From: Thermogemmatispora sp.
GTDB taxonomy: Bacteria; Chloroflexota; Ktedonobacteria; Ktedonobacterales; Ktedonobacteraceae
Assembly: GCF_019683755.1 (NCBI RefSeq)
Contig: NZ_JADGHT010000006.1
Location: 1-39,844 of the forward strand
Length of the DNA stretch: 39,844 bases
Direction: 5' to 3'
The notes beneath the pieces were generated by a model. That model saw only the letters and a program-made list of their open reading frames with translations, had not been told where the DNA came from and made no database searches. Below, piece by piece: positions 6,120-12,980 of this stretch. How positions within the stretch are numbered: position 1 is the stretch's first letter; each line of letters begins with the position of its first letter. The position numbers and the translations under genes were made by a program.

Positions 6120-9092
6120 GGGGTCGCCGATCAGCTGAAAAGCTGCCCAGAAATAGGGGTGAGCATCACACGCGCGTGCAGAGGCCCGGGTCCGGGCTAA
6201 AAAGGCACGCTGCGCCTCGGCCAGCGCCAGGGCCTTGGGGCGGCCAGCTAGCAGCCGTTCATAGAAGAGCGTCATCAGTTCAGCGCTACTGGCATCATCC
6301 ACCTTCCAGAGGGTAGGCAACAGCGAAGCCGCGCCCGCATAGAGAAAGCCACGTCCCAGTCCCATCACCTCATCCACTCCTCCTAAGACTACACGCCCTG
6401 TCTCACAGGCGCTCAGGGTGACTAGCGAGCAAGCAGCCAAATCAAGATTAAAGACCTCGATGCCGCTCAATTGACGATCAGCCAGTTGGATAAAAGAGAA
6501 ATTCGGCGCATCGAGGCGGAAGAGACCATGAGCGGCAATATGTACGAGCGGGGCCAGGGGTCCAGCCTCCAGCAGGCGCGCACTCGTAGCCTCCTCATTG
6601 ACATAGCAAGGGGCACCCAGCAAACGGGCAACGGCCTGGGCCTCCGCCACGGCCCAGGGCAGACGCCCGTGATCGGAGAGGCCCAAGACCAGAGCTTGGC
6701 GTAACGCCTGCCGGTGCGTGCGCAGGCACTGACCACGACGTTGGCAAATCTCCAAGAGCCGCAGCGAGGGCAGATACGAGACCGCCACGCGTTCTACTAA
6801 AAATTGCACGCCATCGAAAAGGCAATGGAACGGCAGATAATGCAGCAGGCCATAGGGGACGATCAGCAGGTGCTCGCAGGAGTAGAGAGCTGGTGCTGCC
6901 GGCTCTAACAGCAGATGATAGAGCTTTTGAAGCAGGCCCAGGCAGTTCTCCTGCAAAGCTACTAAGTCACGGCTGGCCTGCTCAGGCGAAGCCGCCGCCT
7001 GGCTCGCCAGATCAAGATTCAAGCGCCAGCGCGTATAGAGGCGTTCCAACTCAGGTAAGGCCCCAGGCAGACGTCGCCAGCGCAGATGGCCCTCCGCCAA
7101 CGAGAAGATGTAGAGGTCATCAGCGGCAAGATAGTACTCCAGCACCACTGTACGTGGTCCCAAGGAGCGCTCCAGCGCTGCCAGACGCCTCAGCCAGTCT
7201 TCCGTCCCCTCCCTGCCCCTTGTCCGAGAGGGTGACAGGCCTGCCTCAGCAGGCAGATGCAGCCGCTCTAGCAGGCGTTCGATCTGCTGCTCCCGCCGTC
7301 GCATCTCCTGCCGGGCCTGAGCTGGATCACTCAGTCGCAGACGCATAATCGCCGTCTCGCTCAAGTCAACTCGCTGCTCCGTCCCATAAAGGAGTGAACT
7401 AAACCAGGCCTGCTCTTCACGCAAACGTGCCAGCTCTTCTAGTAGCGCCTCCTGCTCCGGCTGTCCAGGACTTTCAAAGTGGACGCGGATCTCAAGCGTA
7501 TTGCGCACATAATCGCCAAGCACCCTCGACTTGGCCCGCTCTACATAGCCCAAAGCTTGCGCTCCATCGCCACGACGCAAGGCAAGGAGCACTGCTCTTT
7601 CATAGATCGCTCGCTTATCTTCGAGAAAGCTAGCGCGCGCATCGAAAACCAGACGCGCCTGAATCTCTTCGATACCCTGGACTGCCCGCTCATAGGCTTG
7701 AGCAGCTTCCGCCAGGGCCGCGCGTCGCTCTGCAAGCTGACCACGTAAATCCTCACAGCGATAGACCAGCTCGACCATCTCTTGCCCCTGCGCCAGTGCC
7801 AGAGCTTGAGCGCAGAGCGAGTCAGCCAGGGCCTCATCGCCGCAGCCGGCAGCAATCTGGGCCTGCAATAAGAGAGCACGCGCTAAGTAGGGGAGAGCAG
7901 CCTGTTGGGAGAAAGCGGTAGCGGCCAGACGTGCAGCGGCTAGACTCTCATCAAGTCGTCCACAGGCAAAGAGGAGTTCGGCTTGTAACAGCGCCAGGGA
8001 GGCAGCAGGGACCTGCAAGCCGCCTGCCTCCAGGAGCAGGCGCGCCTCCGCCAGTGAGCGTTCCGCCTGCTCTAGCTCTTTTAAGGCCAGGGCCGCTTGC
8101 GCCTGCCACATCAAAGCCTGGGCCAGATGATACTGCCCCCGACCACCAGGCACCGCCCGGAAAAAGGCCACCGCCTCCTCTGCCAGTTCAGCCGCCTCGC
8201 GTCCACGATTCAAGCGTAACAGGCAATAGCAGGCCTCACAGGCCACCTCGGCGGCTGCCAGCGCTAGACCGTGGCGCTGAAAAGTCGCGCGGCTGCGATC
8301 GAAGAGGGCAAGCGCTCTGCTGAAATAGCCCTGGGCAGCATAGATCTGGGCCATATTTAATTCCTGACGTGCGACCGCCAATTCCTGACCACGATAGGCA
8401 GCAAAGGTAGCTCGTGCCTGCTCATGGAGAGCCAGGGCCTCGCGAAAGTGACCTAGGGCGGCCAGAGTGACCGCCTTATTGGCCCAGGCCCGTGCTAGCG
8501 GTAGCTCTACCCCCTCGCCATGCTGGTGATAGGCCTCGATAGCCCGCTCAAAAAGCTTGAGCGCCTGGTGATAGTGACCAAGCTCATAGTGGACGATGGC
8601 CGCATTGGCATCCATTTGGCCTACCCGCAACCAGTTGCCATGCCGAAGAAAGATCGCTCGCGCCGCCGCAGCGTCTTGCAGCGCCTCCCCGAAACGGCCC
8701 ATCTGGAGACACACCGCAATGCGTCCGCTGCGCGTGCGAGCCCAGCCGAGCTGATCATTGCAGGCCAGAAATTCCTCACCAGCCGCATCAAAGTCCTGCA
8801 GGGCCTCCTCATCATGCTCCAGGCGCCGCAGGGCCTCAGCTCGGGTCAGCAAGCCAAGCCCACGGTAGTCGTGCCGTCCAGTGAGCTGCCCGATCAGCAA
8901 CAGGTAGGCAGCCAGACGCAAAGAAAGCAGCGGCTCGTCGTGCCAGCGTCGATCAGCCTCTTGCTTCAGGGCCGCCACGAGGCGCGCCAGGGCCAAGGGA
9001 GACAGCGAGGGGAGCTGCTGAATCAGCAAGCGCCGGCCCTCTTCCTCATCTGCACTCAAGAGCCGCTCAGCGAGCAGTTCCCAATCCGTCAT
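6102..9092 (-). CDS. TPR-repeat CHAT-domain (caspase-like) protein
   Basis: A 996-residue protein made of many TPR-type helical repeats (about residues 30-480; 'A....G.....A...Y..A' periodicity), a charged coiled linker (about 530-640) and a C-terminal CHAT domain (about 680-996). CHAT is a caspase/separase-fold cysteine peptidase domain. The catalytic pair is present: His855 in 'HIAAHGLF' and Cys896 in 'LSACETG', followed by the canonical 'GGVDEVMGLGRGFLYAGA' and 'LWKVDD'. In known systems the TPR part senses a partner and the CHAT part cleaves a target. ATG at 9092 is preferred; a TTG at 9134 is in frame, and neither has a visible Shine-Dalgarno site. It lies downstream of a sigma factor gene and a zinc-finger anti-sigma gene on the same strand, suggesting one regulatory module. 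A LacI-type palindrome (9225-9240) lies 133 bases upstream. No signal peptide is visible, so it is probably cytoplasmic. Confidence 0.9.
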   Translation of the reverse strand: MTDWELLAERLLSADEEEGRRLLIQQLPSLSPLALARLVAALKQEADRRWHDEPLLSLRLAAYLLLIGQLTGRHDYRGLGLLTRAEALRRLEHDEEALQDFDAAGEEFLACNDQLGWARTRSGRIAVCLQMGRFGEALQDAAAARAIFLRHGNWLRVGQMDANAAIVHYELGHYHQALKLFERAIEAYHQHGEGVELPLARAWANKAVTLAALGHFREALALHEQARATFAAYRGQELAVARQELNMAQIYAAQGYFSRALALFDRSRATFQRHGLALAAAEVACEACYCLLRLNRGREAAELAEEAVAFFRAVPGGRGQYHLAQALMWQAQAALALKELEQAERSLAEARLLLEAGGLQVPAASLALLQAELLFACGRLDESLAAARLAATAFSQQAALPYLARALLLQAQIAAGCGDEALADSLCAQALALAQGQEMVELVYRCEDLRGQLAERRAALAEAAQAYERAVQGIEEIQARLVFDARASFLEDKRAIYERAVLLALRRGDGAQALGYVERAKSRVLGDYVRNTLEIRVHFESPGQPEQEALLEELARLREEQAWFSSLLYGTEQRVDLSETAIMRLRLSDPAQARQEMRRREQQIERLLERLHLPAEAGLSPSRTRGREGTEDWLRRLAALERSLGPRTVVLEYYLAADDLYIFSLAEGHLRWRRLPGALPELERLYTRWRLNLDLASQAAASPEQASRDLVALQENCLGLLQKLYHLLLEPAAPALYSCEHLLIVPYGLLHYLPFHCLFDGVQFLVERVAVSYLPSLRLLEICQRRGQCLRTHRQALRQALVLGLSDHGRLPWAVAEAQAVARLLGAPCYVNEEATSARLLEAGPLAPLVHIAAHGLFRLDAPNFSFIQLADRQLSGIEVFNLDLAACSLVTLSACETGRVVLGGVDEVMGLGRGFLYAGAASLLPTLWKVDDASSAELMTLFYERLLAGRPKALALAEAQRAFLARTRASARACDAHPYFWAAFQLIGDPGPLLF

Positions 9093-9224
9093 ATGGAATG
9101 CCGATAAAGGAACAGAATAGCGCTTATAAGCCAAGGATCACATAGAATAAAGTAGCAATAGCAAAAAGAGAAAAAGAAACCGAAGATAAGCGGGTAGGCC
9201 CGAGCCTTCTCTCTCTTAGCCAGA

Positions 9225-9240
9225 TTCCAAACGTTTGGAA
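9225..9240. promoter_or_regulatory. 16-bp perfect palindrome, LacI/GalR-type operator
   Basis: TTCCAAACGTTTGGAA is a perfect palindrome with the central AACGTT and CG centre typical of LacI/GalR-family operators (compare the PurR core GCAAACGTTTGC). It lies in the 272-bp gap between the anti-sigma gene and the CHAT gene, 133 bases before the CHAT start. No LacI-type regulator is encoded in this window. Confidence 0.55.
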
Positions 9241-9364
9241 GGCCAAAAAATCACATCACCATCATCAGGTGCGGCCTGGCGGCAGAGCGAGACGTGCAGG
9301 ATAGAGGTCCCAAGGGTGAGAGAAGCCGCCAAGTCGCTCGCAGGCAGTTAGAGAAGAGACGGGG

Positions 9365-10303
9365 CTACTCTGGCAGTGCGAGCTGCAGCGACTCGATCAC
9401 CACAGTTCCCTCGGGGAACTGCAATTCCAGAGTATACATCTCGGGGGCCAGTGCCGAGAAGAGGAAATTACCCAACTCATCGATTTTACCAGAACGTACC
9501 GTACCTGAGGCAGCCGTCAGGCGCACCGGTGTTCCCTGGAGCGCCTCCAGGGCAGTTCCCTTGCGAGTCACAAAGCCGATCAGCTCCAAGCCATCCTGAT
9601 GCGAAGGGCCATATTCCACATGGAGAGAAATGCTAAAATCCTCAGCGCTATAGCGGCGGGGCCAGAGGGCCTCAGCCTGCTCCATCTGGGTCAGATCGCG
9701 CTGATAGGCCAAGCGCGGCTGAGGAGCCAGCAACGTAGCCACAATGCGGCGCGCACTGGAAGCCATCTGCTCTCCCAGCGACGCCCGCCCTGGTCGGGCC
9801 GCCGCCAGCGGGCGGGCCTGGGAAGGGCCATCATCCAGCGGCCAAGAAGAGGGCCAGGGCAGCGCCTCACTGGCCTCGGCCTCGGTTTCGGTCGAGGCTT
9901 CCTCTTGCTCGAGAGCTAGCGAGGCGGCCAGCTCCAACTCAGCCAGATCCAGTTCAGAGAGAGGCGAAGCCTCAGCAAGCTGAGTCTCTGCAGTCAGAAA
10001 GTGGGAGAGGATCGCCAGCTCTGCAGTACAATGCTGGCAGGTAGCCAGGTGGAAACGCACGGCCACAGCGACCTCCTTATTGAGCAGGCCGAGATAGTAC
10101 TCGCCAAGCACCTGAGCCGGGGGACAGTCCCAACGATACAGCGACTGGAGCAAAGTCAACTCAAGACGGCGATAGCTCTCCACCCGCGTCGCGCAGGTCG
10201 GACAAGTAGCCAGGTGCTCCAGCACAGCAGGTCGTACCTGCTCACCGGCAAGATAGGCGAGCATCTCCTCGTCGCTGATAGCACCCCGTTGACGACATTC
10301 CAT
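9365..10303 (-). CDS. Tandem zinc-finger (ZAS/zf-HC2) anti-sigma-like protein
   Basis: A 312-residue protein with two copies of the zinc-binding anti-sigma motif: His30-x3-Cys34-x2-Cys37 ('HLATCPTC') with Cys3 upstream, and His85-x3-Cys89-x2-Cys92 ('HLATCQHC') with Cys60 upstream. Known ZAS proteins bind and hold ECF sigma factors; Cys/His zinc sites can respond to redox stress. There is no transmembrane segment, so it should be soluble. Residues ~105-165 are acidic, and the C-terminal ~95 residues look like a beta-sandwich ('GTPVRLTAASGTVRSGKIDELGNFLFSALAPEMYTLEL'), similar in style to carboxypeptidase-regulatory-like or Ig-like domains. ATG at 10303 has AGAGGA seven bases upstream. The sigma factor gene lies 457 bases upstream and the CHAT gene downstream, so the likely partner is that sigma factor. 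Confidence 0.82.
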   Translation of the reverse strand: MECRQRGAISDEEMLAYLAGEQVRPAVLEHLATCPTCATRVESYRRLELTLLQSLYRWDCPPAQVLGEYYLGLLNKEVAVAVRFHLATCQHCTAELAILSHFLTAETQLAEASPLSELDLAELELAASLALEQEEASTETEAEASEALPWPSSWPLDDGPSQARPLAAARPGRASLGEQMASSARRIVATLLAPQPRLAYQRDLTQMEQAEALWPRRYSAEDFSISLHVEYGPSHQDGLELIGFVTRKGTALEALQGTPVRLTAASGTVRSGKIDELGNFLFSALAPEMYTLELQFPEGTVVIESLQLALPE

Positions 10304-10760
10304 GAGCGTTTCCTCTGACCTTTAACTGAACTGAGTAAAACTGGCTGGTAGCCGCATCTTCCTCTTAGGCGTTCCCCACTCGCTCACACCTCAAGCCAAG
10401 GGAGCGAGCGCGACCACGCCAGCGCGGCAATTTCCGAGCATTGGTGCGTCCCTTGAAACGCCGGTCTGACCTGAGCCTTCCACGCCAATCTGTACCACGG
10501 GGCGAGACCTAGGGCCAACAGAGCAGGCTCCTTCTTTGTCTGCCCGCCTGTCTGCTTTCCTCGGTTTCATCCCCAATAAACGGCTACGCCTGCGATTTTA
10601 ACGCCTTTGAGCGTCGACTGCAAGAGCAAGGAGAGAAGGAGAAAGACCTGTCCAGCCAGGCCCCAGGGACTAGGACTTGACAACCCTTGACGAGGCCTAA
10701 CCAACCTTCCCCAGTCCGCACCTTTCTCCTAGGCAGACCGCGATGAGATACCCCCAAGAG
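10304..10760. other. Intergenic region between sigma and anti-sigma genes
   Basis: This 457-bp stretch holds the minus-strand promoter at 10595-10623 and otherwise no credible gene. A 61-codon frame (10391-10576, -) lacks a ribosome binding site. A GGAAC motif (minus strand, + coordinates 10371-10375) resembles the -35 of ECF promoters, but the -10 part is not convincing. Confidence 0.5.
10595..10623 (-). promoter_or_regulatory. Promoter candidate upstream of the anti-sigma gene
   Basis: On the minus strand TTGCAG (10623-10618), 17-bp spacer, TAAAAT (10600-10595). The start codon at 10303 would leave a leader of about 285 nt, which is long, so a second promoter may exist. Confidence 0.48.
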
Positions 10761-11534
10761 CTACAGGCCCTTCACCAGCGCCTGCAAGCGACGATTGCGT
10801 CGGAGACGATCTAACATATTGCGCTTCAAACGATAGACATCATTGACCGACGGGAAGAGATGCCGAAAGCGCAGGCAGATCTCTGAGGGCTTCAAGCCCT
10901 GGACATAGGCCAAATAGATCAGCACGCGCTCCTCCTCACTATGCAGCTCCTCCATGATGGCTTGCCAGAGATCCTGAGCAGAGAGCTGAGTCAAGACCTC
11001 CTCAGCCGGGTCAGCGACCGCTGGCTCATGCTCCAGAGCCTCGAGCGCCTGCTCAAGCTGCTGGAGCTGCTGGGCACGCCCCTCATCGGTAACCACACTG
11101 TGCACGCACATCTTGAGATACTTCAAGAGCGCGGCCAGGGAATCGAACTGCTCAACCCGGGTCGGCGTCAGCGCCTGAGAGAACTTGGCAAAGACCAGGT
11201 TCACTACCGACTGCCCTCCATCACGCTCCACGAGGGAGGTGGCCGCCGGATGCTGATGCACCCAGCTCAATACGAGGGGGGCATACTGCTGATAGAGAGC
11301 GGCCCAGGCCTCCTCATCACGCAGCACTAAAGCCCGCCGGAATAGCTCTAGACAATAACGCTCATCCGCACGATTCTGCTTCAGAAAGCGGCTCGTCTCC
11401 TCAGCACAAGCACGCGCCAGAGCAGGAACAGACCACTGTGCCAAAGGCCGCAGCCGATCATCCCTATCCGGCTGGGCCGCGGCACCCGGCTGCGACTCGC
11501 TCTCGCCATGAGAAGAAGAGCCGCGAAACTCCAT
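10761..11534 (-). CDS. RNA polymerase sigma-70 family factor (ECF-like)
   Basis: A 257-residue sigma-factor-like protein. A polar, Ser/Gly-rich first ~30 residues precede a region-2-like segment ('LFRRALVLRDEEAWAALYQQYAPLVLSWVHQHP', about 60-95). A linker and a region-4-like helix-turn-helix follow near the C-terminus ('SEEERVLIYLAYVQGLKPSEICLRF', then 'VNDVYRLKRNMLDRLRR'). It should direct RNA polymerase to a small set of promoters, which cannot be predicted here. ATG at 11534 is chosen because GGAGGAG lies nine bases upstream; a GTG six codons earlier overlaps that site. A strong promoter lies at 11616-11644. The gene heads a same-strand series with the zinc-finger anti-sigma-like gene and the TPR-CHAT gene. 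Region 2 is divergent, as in other ECF factors of this phylum, so it could be assigned to a non-standard subgroup. Confidence 0.82.
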   Translation of the reverse strand: MEFRGSSSHGESESQPGAAAQPDRDDRLRPLAQWSVPALARACAEETSRFLKQNRADERYCLELFRRALVLRDEEAWAALYQQYAPLVLSWVHQHPAATSLVERDGGQSVVNLVFAKFSQALTPTRVEQFDSLAALLKYLKMCVHSVVTDEGRAQQLQQLEQALEALEHEPAVADPAEEVLTQLSAQDLWQAIMEELHSEEERVLIYLAYVQGLKPSEICLRFRHLFPSVNDVYRLKRNMLDRLRRNRRLQALVKGL

Positions 11535-11918
11535 AAGCAGACGCTCCTCCACAGGCCGTAGTAAGCGCTCACCAGCCAGCCGACCTGCTAGCAGGCTGGG
11601 TGCAAACGCTCTTGCAGTATAGCATCAGCCGCCGCGGCTGGCAAGCCCAAAACGCCCGTCACCGCCCTCCTATCACCCTTTCAACTGCCCCTGGCCGCTG
11701 AGTCAATGTGCTCTCCATCAAATACCAACCATGCAGATTTTATCACAGCAAGCACCTGGAACAGAAACAGCCCCTGACGTGCTAAGAAAGATATCCCAGA
11801 AGATACGCTAGGGATGGTACATTTCCCTTGTCTATGCTATCATAGATTGGCGGTTGCTGCCGACATTCGACTCAATGGGGAGCGGAGGGCGGACATTATC
11901 GGGCAGAGCGAGGCACCC
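11535..11918. other. Divergent intergenic region, sigma gene / DUF4388 gene
   Basis: It holds the sigma gene promoter (11616-11644). No good plus-strand promoter is seen for the DUF4388 gene; TATGCT (11833-11838) and TATCAT (11838-11843) are possible -10 boxes without a -35. Confidence 0.45.
11616..11644 (-). promoter_or_regulatory. Promoter of the sigma factor gene
   Basis: On the minus strand TTGCCA (11644-11639), 17-bp spacer, TATACT (11621-11616). The leader to the ATG at 11534 would be ~75 nt. It resembles a housekeeping promoter rather than an ECF promoter. Confidence 0.62.
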
Positions 11919-12662
11919 ATGCCACAGCAACGACAGACAGTCACTAATCGGCTCGCCGATGTGATCGAGGTCGTTCAGCTAGGACGAAAAACAGGCCTGC
12001 TGACGGTTGAGCGTGGGGAAGGGGCAGCCCTGGAAGAGGGTGCCATCACGTTTGTGAATGGACAGCCAGTGCAGGCACGGCTCGGGCCACATAGCGGCAT
12101 CGATGCCCTCAGACGCTTGAAGCTCTGGGGTCCTTGCCGCTTTGCCTTTGTGCCTTTCACCCCTCCATCGTCCTCACCACCGCCTCTGCTCGATGGTCAC
12201 GCTACTCCCGGCTCGCTGCCGGCCCTTCCGCAGCGCCAGGGGACCGATCCGCGCTTGCGCCGTGTGCCCACGCCACCATCCTCGGGCCCACTGGGTTCGC
12301 TGCCCTTCTCAGGTTCAGGTACAGGCTCAGGTACAGCGCCGGGCCTAGGCTCAGCGCCGGGCCAACGTGCTACCCCGTCGCTGCCTCTGCGCCAGACTGA
12401 ACCCCACCCGGACAGATGGGTGCCCCTGCCCGGAAGTGGGTCCTTTTCTCGTGCTCCTAGCCGCGTGTCGCTCTACGACGATGCTTTGCAACGCCTGGAG
12501 CAGCTCGGCTTCTCGCGTATCCACCGCCGGCTCTATCTGCTGATCGATGGTAACCGTACACCTGCCGAGCTGGCCCGCTTGATGGGCCGCAGCGAGGAGG
12601 AGGTCCTGCGCTTGCTCGCCGATCTGGAGCGCGCCGGCTTCGTCGTCTCTTCATCATCATAA
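11919..12662 (+). CDS. DUF4388 protein with C-terminal winged-helix-like domain
   Basis: A 247-residue protein. Residues ~1-85 match the DUF4388 (PatA N-terminal-like) fold: 'RLADVIEVVQLGRKTGLLTVERGEGAALEEGAITFVNGQPVQARLG...ALRRLKLWGPCRFAF', where a response is read from 'GxLxV...G.I.F..G..v.A'. Residues ~90-165 are a low-complexity Pro/Ser/Gly linker. Residues ~170-247 form a compact helical domain ('LYLLIDGNRTPAELARLMGRSEEEVLRLLADLERAGFV') like a winged helix, a common partner of DUF4388. DUF4388 proteins often sit next to GTPase, chemotaxis-like or two-component genes; here the next gene is a Cache-domain sensor. ATG at 11919 is preferred because the domain begins there; an in-frame ATG at 11814 would add 35 unlike residues without a ribosome site. 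The site before 11919 is itself weak. Confidence 0.78.
   Translation: MPQQRQTVTNRLADVIEVVQLGRKTGLLTVERGEGAALEEGAITFVNGQPVQARLGPHSGIDALRRLKLWGPCRFAFVPFTPPSSSPPPLLDGHATPGSLPALPQRQGTDPRLRRVPTPPSSGPLGSLPFSGSGTGSGTAPGLGSAPGQRATPSLPLRQTEPHPDRWVPLPGSGSFSRAPSRVSLYDDALQRLEQLGFSRIHRRLYLLIDGNRTPAELARLMGRSEEEVLRLLADLERAGFVVSSSS
12309..12363 (+). repeat. Short degenerate tandem repeats encoding the Gly/Ser/Thr linker
   Basis: Units such as CAGGTTCAGGTACAGG and CTCAGGTACAG, then GCGCCGGGCC twice, encode the 'SGSGTGSGTAPGLGSAPG' linker. Such repeats are prone to length change. Confidence 0.6.
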
Positions 12663-12980
12663 TAAATATATTCATAATAGATGAATATCTGCTAATTATA
12701 GAGAAATAAGGCATCCAACGCTCAATAAAGAAGATGCGGCGCGCAACAGCGCCAGCTCTGGCCTTCCCTTTGGCTCCATCTGGCCGTATTTGTTCGCTGT
12801 GCCAGTGGCTTTGTCGGGGATCTTGTGTAAGAAGGTGCCCCTTCCAGGCTTGAGAGCGAGATAGGCCAGTTGATCTCTCCCAGTAGCATGGTGCCAGCCA
12901 AGCACCAGCATGCCAGTGCCAGTAGATCGGGGCGGGGCGCTGCTGCCGCCCCTTGGATACCAAAGGACGGGTTTTCTTCC
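12663..12980. other. Intergenic region with AT-rich inverted repeat
   Basis: Directly after the DUF4388 stop lies an AT-rich stretch with ATATTCAT / ATGAATAT arms (12668-12675, 12681-12688, 5-nt loop), unusual in this GC-rich DNA. Further on, TGGTGC / GCACCA (12889-12894, 12902-12907) forms a small hairpin. I see no clear promoter or gene. Confidence 0.5.

Noticed and set aside
10391-10576. 61-codon minus-strand frame between sigma and anti-sigma genes
   Set aside because: Starts with TTG without a ribosome site and has no recognisable domain; probably leader sequence.
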